From: an uncultured Ruminococcus sp. | GTDB lineage: Bacteria > Bacillota > Clostridia > Oscillospirales > Acutalibacteraceae | NCBI GenBank assembly: GCA_902797525.1 | Contig: CADBSZ010000087.1 | Span: 1 to 7,791 of the forward strand | Direction of reading: 5' to 3' | Length of the DNA stretch: 7,791 nt | Shown: positions 1-6,149 of the stretch, piece by piece | Layout of the letters: each line of letters begins with the position of its first letter | Numbering within the stretch: position 1 is the stretch's first letter | Notes under the pieces: model-generated | Seen by the model: only the letters and a program-made list of their open reading frames with translations | Told to the model about the DNA's origin: nothing | Database searches by the model: none | Program-made: the position numbers and the translations under genes

Positions 1-485
1 CGGCCTTCCAGCTTTGCGGGTTTTTCGACCACTGCAACCTCCGCACAGGCTTCGGCAAAGCGCTTCATGGTGTCCAGTCCGATTTCAGGATGTCCCATTT
101 CACGTCCGCGGAAACGGATGGAAACTTTTACCTTATCGCCGTGCTTAATAAACTTGAGAGCGTTGTTGAGCTTTGTGTTAAAATCATGCGTATCGATGTT
201 CAGGGACAGTCTGACTTCCTTGATGTCAACAATGTGCTGATTTTTTCTGGCTTCCTTTTCTCTCTTCGCCTGTTCAAAACGGTATTTGCCGTAGTCCATG
301 ATTTTGCAGACAGGGGGCTTTGCCTGCGGAGCAATCTTAACCAAGTCAAGGTTCTTTTGCTCTGCAATTGCAAGCGCTTCCTTTGCCGACATAATGCCAA
401 GCTGCTGGCCGTCGGAGCCGATAACTCTCAGCTCCTTGTCACGGATTTCTTCGTTGATCTGTGTGTTATTTTCTTTCTTGCCGAT
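1..485 (-). CDS. infC: Translation initiation factor IF-3 (3' end cut by window)
   Basis: IF-3 binds the 30S subunit, keeps the subunits apart and proofreads the start codon and initiator tRNA. From the ATC at 485-483 the frame gives 161 residues and runs off the left edge; the usual length is about 165-180, so only the last residues are missing. Seen: an N-domain with INEEIRDKELRVIG (9-23) and GIMSAKEALAIA (30-41), the family signature PPVCKIMDYGKYRFE (57-71), a basic linker (about 72-82), and a C-domain with DIKEVRLSLNID (87-98) and VSIRFRGREMGHPE (121-134). The start is placed at ATC because GGAGGT (499-494) lies 8 nt upstream of it. An in-frame ATG at 506-504 would put the SD inside the coding sequence. 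Rare AUU/AUC-type starts are known for infC and allow IF-3 to limit its own synthesis. rpmI and rplT probably follow outside the window (inferred from the common operon order). Confidence 0.96.
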   Translation of the reverse strand, partial: MGKKENNTQINEEIRDKELRVIGSDGQQLGIMSAKEALAIAEQKNLDLVKIAPQAKPPVCKIMDYGKYRFEQAKREKEARKNQHIVDIKEVRLSLNIDTHDFNTKLNNALKFIKHGDKVKVSIRFRGREMGHPEIGLDTMKRFAEACAEVAVVEKPAKLEG

Positions 486-493
486 GGTTGAGC

Positions 494-499
494 ACCTCC
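494..499 (-). promoter_or_regulatory. infC ribosome binding site deciding a rare ATC start
   Basis: The minus strand reads GGAGGT, then 8 nt, then ATC GGC AAG AAA. This strong SD is correctly spaced for the ATC at 485-483. It lies within codons 3-5 of the longer frame that begins at ATG 506-504. The longer start would add MLWRCST plus Ile, which do not resemble an IF-3 N-terminus. Confidence 0.75.
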
Positions 500-506
500 A
501 AAGCAT

Positions 507-657
507 GATGGTAAAGCAGCATGCGCCGCTTTTGATAACAAAAAACAATGCGGACAGAAATACTTCCGTCCGCACCAATACGATTCAAAAGAATGTGTAT
601 TGACCCGTGCAGACGAACCCCACAGGTGAAAGCATTTCTGCTTTGCTTTATTTTACT
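507..657 (-). ncRNA. Structured 5' leader of infC (candidate L20-type autoregulatory leader)
   Basis: About 150 nt separate the inferred transcription start (near 656) from the coding region. Four consecutive hairpins can be drawn on the minus strand. Hairpin I is AAAGCA-GAAA-TGCTTT (644-629, GAAA tetraloop). Hairpin II is ACCTGTG/CACGGGT with an 11-nt loop (627-603). Hairpin III is CAATAC/GTATTG enclosing ATTC-TTTT-GAAT (602-576). Hairpin IV is the terminator (574-549). CAAAGCA at 645-639 could instead pair with TGCTTTG at 505-499, which ends on the first G of the SD. Firmicute infC-rpmI-rplT operons commonly carry an L20 leader; I have not matched this one to the covariance model. Confidence 0.55.
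541..574 (-). terminator. Intrinsic terminator / attenuator in the infC leader
   Basis: The minus strand has an 11-bp stem, TGCGGACGGAA / TTCTGTCCGCA (574-564 with 559-549, one G-U pair) and a GTAT loop, followed by a T-rich run TTGTTTTTT. It lies inside the infC leader, between promoter and start codon, so it would stop transcription before infC unless relieved. This fits the attenuated infC-rpmI-rplT leaders of Firmicutes, where ribosomal protein L20 promotes termination. The structure is seen; L20 as the effector is inferred. Confidence 0.75.
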
Positions 658-662
658 AGAGT

Positions 663-691
663 ATTATAATACATCTTTCTTGAAATGTCAA
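663..691 (-). promoter_or_regulatory. Consensus sigma-A promoter for infC
   Basis: The -35 TTGACA (691-686) and -10 TATAAT (668-663) are both perfect consensus, with a 17-bp spacer. The start of transcription is expected near 656. The -35 lies within a short inverted repeat, CTTGA-CATT-TCAAG (692-679). The promoter begins only about 30 bp after the stop codon of the upstream transferase gene. Confidence 0.92.
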
Positions 692-723
692 GTCATTTTT
701 TAAAGAATCGTCAGGCGGATTGC

Positions 724-2496
724 TTACCGAAGATTATCGTAAAGCAGCTTGACAACGCGGTCAGTTGCTTTTCCGTCGCGGTTGTCAAAGAACATGTCCG
801 CAAACGGTCTGATTTTCTCGGTGCAGAAATCCTCATTGTTGATAGAGTCAATCAACTCGTCGAGTGAATAAGCAATCTTGCCGGGAACATACTCCTTAAA
901 ATCAAAGTAGAAGTCGCGCTCGTTGATGTAGTGCTCCAAGTCAAACGCGAAGAAAATCATGGGAATATCAAGCAGCGACGCCTCGAACACCAGCGACGAG
1001 TAGTCGGTGATGATAACGTCGGTGATGAATAGCAGGTCATTGAGCTCCGATTCGCAGGAGAGGTCGATAACTCTGTCCTTATACTTTTCGGGAATCGGCT
1101 GCACGTCGTTGACAAACGGATGGTGCTTAATAATAATCGCGTAATCATCGGGAATGCTGTCGCATACGCGCGCGACGTCAAACATTTCCGTAGGATAAAA
1201 CGCAGTTTCCTTAACAGTGCCGCGGAAGGTCGGAGCAAACAGAATAATCCGTTTTCCGGCAAAATTCGGATGTGCCTGATAGAACTTTTCACGCGCCTTT
1301 TGCTTGTATGCCTCGTCAAAAAAGACGTCTGTACGCGGAATGCCGGTTGCCACAACATTGTCGGTCGAAATGCCGAAGCCTTCGGAATGACATTTTTTGC
1401 AATAGGTCGAGCTAACGGTCACATAATCGTAACTGCGGTGATTCTGCGTCGTCTGCGGAGAACCCTTGGGCTTGGACAGGCGCGTAAAGCCGAAGGTTTT
1501 AAAGGCGCCGCAGGCGTGCCAAAGCTGAACCAGCTTGGTATCCCGGCGCAGCTCAATGTAGTGAATCATCGGCGTAAACTCATCGAGCACCACAATCTTG
1601 CTGGTGGCGCAGTATTTGGTGAAATCAAAGATTTCCTTAAACGACATAAACGAAATAGTGTGTTCGTTTAAAATGAAGTGAATGTCAAGGCTTTTGTCGT
1701 CCTTGATTTTATCGTAAATAAACGCGAAATTGCCCGAAATATCGTTTCTTCTGAGCGAGATAAAGGTAATGCGGTTTTTCTTGATTTTGAACAGCTTGAA
1801 GAAGCCGAAGCTGCGCATAAACAGCCAACGCTTGAACGTCCACAAAGAAACCCTGCAGTCGGACACGTTGGAAAAACGCCATAGGATAAACGCAACGAAT
1901 TTTTTGGAATTACTTTCGTCGTTAAAGCGCGACGGCAGGCGCAAAACGCCCGAGAAATGCAGCACTGCCTCGACAAAAAACAGCGGCAGCATGGCGATGG
2001 CGATAATGTATTCAATAAAACGAATGATTTTGTCAAACAGCTTGACAAAGAAACGGCGCGCGGGAGATTTCAAAATCGCCTTTTTGTCAGGAAGAAAGGC
2101 GTAGTGATTCTCATAGCGCTTAAAGCCGAAGAACTTTTTGTCAACCTGACACACCTCGGGCTTAAAGTTCGCCTGAATTTTCTCAGCGTAATAATCGACA
2201 AAGCTGAAATTGAAATACATATCGAAGGGCAAAAACTGCTTTCTTGTTTTCCAAAACAGCAAATCCAAACGATAGGTATAGCGCCCGGAAAAATAGCATT
2301 TTCCCTCGGTATGTATGACATTGGACAGAACAAACGGAATGCGTCTGTCCTCCACACCGTTATCAAAATGCAGGATTAATTTTGGCTTCGAAACAAAGTG
2401 CGAGTTGATTTTTTCATCCATAATCGTACCCATAACGGTCAGAGTCAGACTATCGTCCTCAATCAACAGCTCCTTGACTTCAATTTGGTATTCCAC
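724..2496 (-). CDS. CDP-glycerol glycerophosphotransferase family protein (TagB/TagF-like polyol-phosphate transferase)
   Basis: 590 aa. The family moves glycerol-phosphate or ribitol-phosphate from a CDP-activated donor to a membrane-bound acceptor in teichoic acid or capsule assembly at the inner face of the membrane. The C-terminal Glyphos_transf-type domain (about 240-585) carries LVQLWHACG (322-330), ATGIPRTDVF (383-392), IILFAPTFRG (417-426), IIKHHPFV (455-462) and ITDYSSLVFEA (496-506). The His of the WH motif and of the HP motif match the two essential His described in TagF. The N-terminal 130 residues look beta-rich and are not assigned. A hydrophobic stretch at about 158-182 may be membrane-inserted. 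The start is GTG (2496-2494) with GGGGTG just upstream. It lies 53 bp after the Rpe-like gene and is last in the block, so it is the likely consumer of the CDP-polyol made upstream. Its length lies between TagB (about 380) and TagF (about 750). Whether it primes, polymerises or decorates is not visible. Confidence 0.9.
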   Translation of the reverse strand: MEYQIEVKELLIEDDSLTLTVMGTIMDEKINSHFVSKPKLILHFDNGVEDRRIPFVLSNVIHTEGKCYFSGRYTYRLDLLFWKTRKQFLPFDMYFNFSFVDYYAEKIQANFKPEVCQVDKKFFGFKRYENHYAFLPDKKAILKSPARRFFVKLFDKIIRFIEYIIAIAMLPLFFVEAVLHFSGVLRLPSRFNDESNSKKFVAFILWRFSNVSDCRVSLWTFKRWLFMRSFGFFKLFKIKKNRITFISLRRNDISGNFAFIYDKIKDDKSLDIHFILNEHTISFMSFKEIFDFTKYCATSKIVVLDEFTPMIHYIELRRDTKLVQLWHACGAFKTFGFTRLSKPKGSPQTTQNHRSYDYVTVSSTYCKKCHSEGFGISTDNVVATGIPRTDVFFDEAYKQKAREKFYQAHPNFAGKRIILFAPTFRGTVKETAFYPTEMFDVARVCDSIPDDYAIIIKHHPFVNDVQPIPEKYKDRVIDLSCESELNDLLFITDVIITDYSSLVFEASLLDIPMIFFAFDLEHYINERDFYFDFKEYVPGKIAYSLDELIDSINNEDFCTEKIRPFADMFFDNRDGKATDRVVKLLYDNLR

Positions 2497-2549
2497 AAAG
2501 ACACCCCAAATTTTATCAGAATTAAAAGAATTTTAAAATATTAAAACGG

Positions 2550-3215
2550 TTATTTAACAAGCTCGCTCATTCTGGCGACCGCGTCCTTGATATCAAGCCC
2601 CTTTTGATAAAGAGATGAGGAGCCTGCCACGAACATATCCGCGCCGCATGCGCGCATTTGACCGCACAAATCCCAGCTGACGTGACCGTCAACCTCCATG
2701 AGCAAATCAAATCCGCTGTCATCGAGCATTTTGCGCACAGCAGCCAACTTTTCCATGCTGCCCTCAACAATCGGTCTGCCGGCAAAGCCGGGATACACCG
2801 TCATAACCACAACGCCGTCAATCATGCTAAGGTAATCAAGCAAAACCTCGGGCTTTGTGTCGGGGCTGATGGCGACAAACGGCTTTGCGCCGCGCGAACG
2901 GATGTCGGAGAGTACCTCGGCAAGGTTTTCACACGCCTCGTAATGCACCGAAACGATGTCGCCGTCTCCGATTTCCATCGCGTCAAAATACTGCTGCGGC
3001 TCAAACGCCAGAATATGTATATCTCTTTTCATTCGCTTGAGCACTCTTTTTGTGGCTTTAATCAGCCCGGTGTCAAGCGTAATGTTCGGAACAAAATGAT
3101 TGTCCATAAAATCGAGGTGAATATACTCCACTCCCAAATCATCAAGAACCGTCAGCTCGCGCTCCAAATTCAACACATCGGCGCACATCAGCGACGGAGA
3201 AAGAAGTCCTTTCAT
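2550..3215 (-). CDS. rpe: Ribulose-phosphate 3-epimerase family protein
   Basis: 221 aa, full length for this TIM-barrel family, which interconverts D-ribulose 5-phosphate and D-xylulose 5-phosphate (related members act on allulose 6-phosphate). Seen: LSPSLMCAD (5-13), HLDFMDNHFVPNIT (33-46) with metal ligands H33 and D35, DIHIL (65-69) with H67, VMTVYPGFAGR (137-147), MEVDGH (173-178) with the second catalytic Asp D176, and VAGSSSLY (196-203). The metal and catalytic residues are intact. However, HxDxMDG is MDN here, DVHLM is DIHIL, PGFGGQ is PGFAGR, and VDGG is VDGH in the phosphate-binding loop, so a specialised or different substrate is possible. The ATG is preceded by TAGGTG, which overlaps the stop of the dehydrogenase gene 8 bp upstream, so the two are probably translationally linked. 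In this setting it probably supplies a pentulose phosphate to the neighbouring reductase rather than serving central metabolism (inference). Confidence 0.88.
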   Translation of the reverse strand: MKGLLSPSLMCADVLNLERELTVLDDLGVEYIHLDFMDNHFVPNITLDTGLIKATKRVLKRMKRDIHILAFEPQQYFDAMEIGDGDIVSVHYEACENLAEVLSDIRSRGAKPFVAISPDTKPEVLLDYLSMIDGVVVMTVYPGFAGRPIVEGSMEKLAAVRKMLDDSGFDLLMEVDGHVSWDLCGQMRACGADMFVAGSSSLYQKGLDIKDAVARMSELVK

Positions 3216-3223
3216 ACAAGCAC

Positions 3224-4273
3224 CTACTCTATTACAACCATAACCTTCGCGAAAAACTCGCTGTTGTTTTTCATAATATCCAGTCCCTTGTCCATTTCGG
3301 CAAGAGAAAAGCGGTGGGTAATCAGCTTCTCGGCGTTAATCGTGCCCTTTGACAGCGCGTCAACCACAAGGTTCCAGTCGCTTTTGTGCGTGTCGCTGTA
3401 GCTGGAGTTCCAAGTGCCGTAGATGGAAAGTTGTTTCCTGAGAATCTGCCAATAGGTGTTCTGCGGAAAGGTGAAGTCGCCGTGGGGATTGCCCACAAAA
3501 ATCACCTTGCCGCCCGAAGCGACAGACTCCAGACAGTTGCAGGCGGTCAGCGGAATGCCGACGGCTTCAATCGCGATGTCTGCGCCGACGCCATTTGTCA
3601 TGCTTTTAACCCACTCAATCGCGTTTTCACGCGAGGAATTGCAGTATTCGGTAAAGCCTAAGCTTTCAATGAAGTCCCAGTTGTTGACGTCGGTGCCGAC
3701 CAACAGCACACGCGCACCCCATGCTCTCGCCCACTGGGCAATCAGCATGCCGATGGTACCGGGGCCGTAAATCACCACGTTGTCCCCCACCTCAATCTGC
3801 GCGCGGCGCAGCGCGTGAAGCGCAACGGCGCACGGCTCGGTCATCGCGGCAACCTCAAAGCTGACGTTGTCGGGAATGGGAACAAGGTTCCAAACGGGTA
3901 CGCGAACATACTGAGCGTAGCCGCCGTCGCTGCGTGAGCCGAGATAGTCATAGCTTTTGCACATTTCATAATTGCCGTCGTTGCAATTTTCACAGTGCTT
4001 GCAGGGAATCAGCGGAAATACGGTTGCGCGCATTCCGATTAAATTGTTGTATTTTTCATCGCCCACTGCCGCAACCTCACCGGCAAACTCGTGGCCGGGA
4101 ATTGTCGGAAAATGGTAGGTTCCATTGACAAAAATGCGCGGAATATCCGAGCCGCAAATGCCGCAGGCGCGTACTCTGAACAGCACCTCGTCGGGCTTTA
4201 TTTCCGGCATGGGATAGTCGCAGTATTCCAAATTGCCGACCTCGCGCAATACTCTGGCTTTCATGGTATCCAT
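3224..4273 (-). CDS. Zinc-dependent medium-chain polyol-phosphate dehydrogenase (GatD-like)
   Basis: 349 aa, a full-length MDR alcohol dehydrogenase. The catalytic zinc site is C40 (in CGICGSD), H61-E62 (GHEFAGE) and E146 (TEPCAV). The structural zinc loop is C91, C94, C97, C105. The NAD(P)-binding motif is GPGTIG (170-175). Stretches such as GSDIPRIFVNG (41-51), GSRSDGGYAQY (112-122) and WQILRKQLSIYGTW (275-288) recall galactitol-1-phosphate 5-dehydrogenase (GatD), recognised from memory. Standing between a cytidylyltransferase and a pentulose-phosphate epimerase, it plausibly works in the reductive direction, giving a pentitol phosphate, the job TarJ does for ribitol. It looks closer to GatD than to TarJ, so the product could be arabinitol-, xylitol- or ribitol-phosphate. 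The ATG at 4273-4271 is preferred to the ATG three codons later because GGCGG sits 8 nt upstream. It is 1 bp from the preceding stop codon. Confidence 0.9.
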   Translation of the reverse strand: MDTMKARVLREVGNLEYCDYPMPEIKPDEVLFRVRACGICGSDIPRIFVNGTYHFPTIPGHEFAGEVAAVGDEKYNNLIGMRATVFPLIPCKHCENCNDGNYEMCKSYDYLGSRSDGGYAQYVRVPVWNLVPIPDNVSFEVAAMTEPCAVALHALRRAQIEVGDNVVIYGPGTIGMLIAQWARAWGARVLLVGTDVNNWDFIESLGFTEYCNSSRENAIEWVKSMTNGVGADIAIEAVGIPLTACNCLESVASGGKVIFVGNPHGDFTFPQNTYWQILRKQLSIYGTWNSSYSDTHKSDWNLVVDALSKGTINAEKLITHRFSLAEMDKGLDIMKNNSEFFAKVMVVIE

Positions 4274-4274
4274 A

Positions 4275-4970
4275 TTAAATACCGCCTTTCAAAATCGTTT
4301 CAAAGGTTTCCAAATCCTCAATAGTGGTGATTTTCAGGTTGCGCTCGCTCCCCTTCACCATGCGGATTTCCATTCCGTGGCGGTAGGCAATTTCGCTGCT
4401 GCCTGCCGTCGCGCCGATTTCCTCATCGCTGACTTCATTATGTATTTGATAGTATTTTTTGAACTTAAAGCTTTCGGGTGCCTGTCCGGCAAACAGCTCG
4501 CTGCGCTTGAGCAGACAGCCGATGGTGTGACCGTCGGCGCTTTGATACACAGTGTCCTTTACGGAAATTACGGGCATCGCGCCGTCAAATTCAGTTGCTC
4601 CCTGAACGCAGGCGGAGATAATTTCATCCGACACCAGCGGACGCGCCGCGTCGTGGATGATTACAATGTCGGTATCAGGACAGTTTTGCGCAATGCATTT
4701 CAGTCCGTTGTAGATGGAGTGCTGCCTTGTTTTGCCGGCAGGCGCATAACCGCGGATTTTGTTGACGCCGTATTTGTCGGCGTATTCCTCCACAAAGCCC
4801 TGCCACTGCTCGCTGACAACGACAACAATATTATCAATTTCGCCGTGCTTTTGAAAAATGTCAAAGCAATAGGAAATGATGGGCTTGTCCTCAACCATCA
4901 AAAACTGCTTGGGGCAATCCAGTCCCATTCTGGTTCCCGTGCCGCCCGCAAGAATAATGGCGGTATTCAT
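4275..4970 (-). CDS. IspD/TarI-family cytidylyltransferase (second of two)
   Basis: 231 aa, normal for the family, which couples CTP with a sugar-alcohol phosphate to give a CDP-alcohol and pyrophosphate in the cytoplasm. Seen: nucleotide loop LAGGTGTRM (7-15), PKQF (20-23), GKTRQHSI (79-86) with the conserved Arg at 82, HDAARP (106-111), AGQAPESF (161-168) and KGSERNLKITTIEDL (206-220). The CTP-binding motifs are intact. The QTPQ motif is QAPE, removing the Thr that contacts methylerythritol phosphate in E. coli IspD, so a housekeeping isoprenoid role is less likely. The next gene is a polyol-phosphate dehydrogenase 1 bp away, which supports a CDP-polyol role like TarI/TarJ. A promoter with -35 TTGACA lies about 54-83 bp upstream. 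The SD is weak (AAGGGA or CGGGA). Confidence 0.88.
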   Translation of the reverse strand: MNTAIILAGGTGTRMGLDCPKQFLMVEDKPIISYCFDIFQKHGEIDNIVVVVSEQWQGFVEEYADKYGVNKIRGYAPAGKTRQHSIYNGLKCIAQNCPDTDIVIIHDAARPLVSDEIISACVQGATEFDGAMPVISVKDTVYQSADGHTIGCLLKRSELFAGQAPESFKFKKYYQIHNEVSDEEIGATAGSSEIAYRHGMEIRMVKGSERNLKITTIEDLETFETILKGGI

Positions 4971-5010
4971 AAAATCCCGTTCCCTTCTCTTATTAAAAAG
5001 TGAATTGACT

Positions 5011-5024
5011 TAACCATTAGGTTA
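5011..5024. promoter_or_regulatory. Inverted repeat over the transcription start (possible operator)
   Basis: TAACC-ATTA-GGTTA is a perfect 5-bp dyad with a 4-bp spacer. It touches the last base of the -10 box at 5024 and covers the expected start of transcription, a typical place for a repressor site. A related GGTT...AACC dyad lies just upstream of the -35 at 5060-5072. No regulator gene is in the window. Confidence 0.35.
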
Positions 5025-5053
5025 TCATACCATATTTAGCGGTATATTGTCAA
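5024..5053 (-). promoter_or_regulatory. Internal sigma-A-like promoter for the second half of the cluster
   Basis: TTGACA (5053-5048), an 18-bp spacer and TATGAT (5029-5024). It stands in the 96-bp gap after the SDR gene, ahead of the second cytidylyltransferase, dehydrogenase, epimerase and transferase. It would let these four genes be transcribed apart from the first two. Confidence 0.8.
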
Positions 5054-5066
5054 ATTTTCGGTTTTT

Positions 5067-6149
5067 TTAACCTAAATGTTCCAGCGTGAACACCGAACGG
5101 CGGATTCCCTCCGCCAAATCAACCTTCGGCTGCCAGCCGAGATTTTGCAGCCTGCCGCTGTCGAGAATCTCCGGCACCTGCGAAAGCGGCGTTTTGAGCG
5201 CTTCGGGTTCCTTTTCATCTGCGGGATTCGCAAAAACCAGCTTCATGTTGCGCTCGGGAAACACCTCGCACGCCTTTTGGGCAAAGCCGCGAATCGTTGT
5301 GTCGGATTTTTCATAAGCGATATTATAGGGCACGGCGTTCTCGCCGTGCAGCAAAATAAAGAGCAGCGCGGTGACGGTGTCGGTGACATAACAGAAGGAG
5401 CGGTTTGCCGCGCCGTTGGATTTGAGCAAAATATCCTGCCTGCGCACCACGTTCGCAATAAACTGCGCCCAAACACGGTCATCGTCCAGCGAGCTTGCGC
5501 CGTAGATATAGCTCGGGCGCGCAATCTTGACCGGCATGCCGTACTCGGTGCAATAGCTTGCCGCCAAGGTTTCGCTTGCGCGCTTGCCCATGGCGTAGCA
5601 GTTTTTGTAAGAGGTGAAGTCGATGTAACCGTTGTCCTCTTCGCTGATTTTATCCTTGTCGCCGTAAATTACGCCGTAGACCTTGAGGCTCGACACAATC
5701 AGCGTCGCCTTGGCGTTGCTGTCTTTAGCAAAATTGAGCACGTTCGCCGTGCCGGTGAGGTTCGCGCTGATGGTGCCCACAGGGTCGGTTTCAAACTGAA
5801 TGTTGCTCGCCTGGCTTGCTGCATGAATAATATAATCTGCGCGCGCAGCACTAATCGGCTGCGTGACGTCCTGCACACAAAGCGACAGATCGTTTCGCTC
5901 AAGCAGCTTGCCAAACTTCTTTTCCGCCCTTTCGCGGCTGCGCACCAGGGCGATAACGTTGATATTTTCCTGATACTCATCATTGCGCAGCAGCAGTGCG
6001 GCGGTGAGATAATAGCCGATGAAGCCACCTGCTCCCGTGATGAGAACCGTCGAATTTTTCAGTTGAGAAAAGTCTACATTGGAATGCGCGATTTCCTGCA
6101 AGTCCGCAAAAACGCCCTCGCTGACGCAATCCTTTACATTAAATGCCAT
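5067..6149 (-). CDS. NAD-dependent epimerase/dehydratase (extended SDR) paired with a nucleotidylyltransferase
   Basis: 360 aa. A Rossmann fold begins after an extension of about 30 residues: LITGAGGFIG (36-45). Then come HAASQASN (109-116), the catalytic SS of IVSSLKVYG (151-159), YAMGK (185-189) with catalytic Tyr and Lys, RPSYIYG (211-217) and RSFCYVTD (250-257). The last is typical of UDP-glucuronate decarboxylase and NDP-sugar epimerase relatives. Its ATG lies inside the preceding nucleotidylyltransferase gene (11-bp overlap), with AGGAAGAG upstream, so the two are co-translated. Such pairing recalls the fused cytidylyltransferase-reductase Bcs1 of Haemophilus, which makes CDP-ribitol. 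By analogy this protein may reduce or epimerise the sugar phosphate or nucleotide sugar handled by its partner. The exact reaction is not readable; a UDP-sugar 4-epimerase, decarboxylase or reductase all remain possible. Confidence 0.88.
   Translation of the reverse strand: MAFNVKDCVSEGVFADLQEIAHSNVDFSQLKNSTVLITGAGGFIGYYLTAALLLRNDEYQENINVIALVRSRERAEKKFGKLLERNDLSLCVQDVTQPISAARADYIIHAASQASNIQFETDPVGTISANLTGTANVLNFAKDSNAKATLIVSSLKVYGVIYGDKDKISEEDNGYIDFTSYKNCYAMGKRASETLAASYCTEYGMPVKIARPSYIYGASSLDDDRVWAQFIANVVRRQDILLKSNGAANRSFCYVTDTVTALLFILLHGENAVPYNIAYEKSDTTIRGFAQKACEVFPERNMKLVFANPADEKEPEALKTPLSQVPEILDSGRLQNLGWQPKVDLAEGIRRSVFTLEHLG

Noticed and set aside
678..689. 12-base word TCTTGAAATGTC shared with 6977-6988, both near promoters
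   Set aside because: A few shared 12-mers are expected by chance in nearly 8 kb, and the two copies hold different roles relative to their promoters (opposite strand -35 versus -35).
2497..2549. AT-rich gap before the transferase gene as a separate promoter
   Set aside because: A TAAAAT-like -10 can be found, but no -35 at the right distance; AT richness alone explains it.
2658..3401. Plus-strand open frame of 247 codons opposite the Rpe-like gene
   Set aside because: It crosses an operon junction on the opposite strand, shows no family motifs, and both minus-strand genes are strongly supported.
4233..5003. Plus-strand open frame of 256 codons opposite the second cytidylyltransferase
   Set aside because: It is antisense to an intact IspD-like gene and has no recognisable protein features.
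5060..5072. GGTTAAAAAAACC hairpin at the SDR stop codon as a terminator
   Set aside because: The stem is only 4 bp and is not followed by a T-run on the minus strand, so it is not a convincing terminator.
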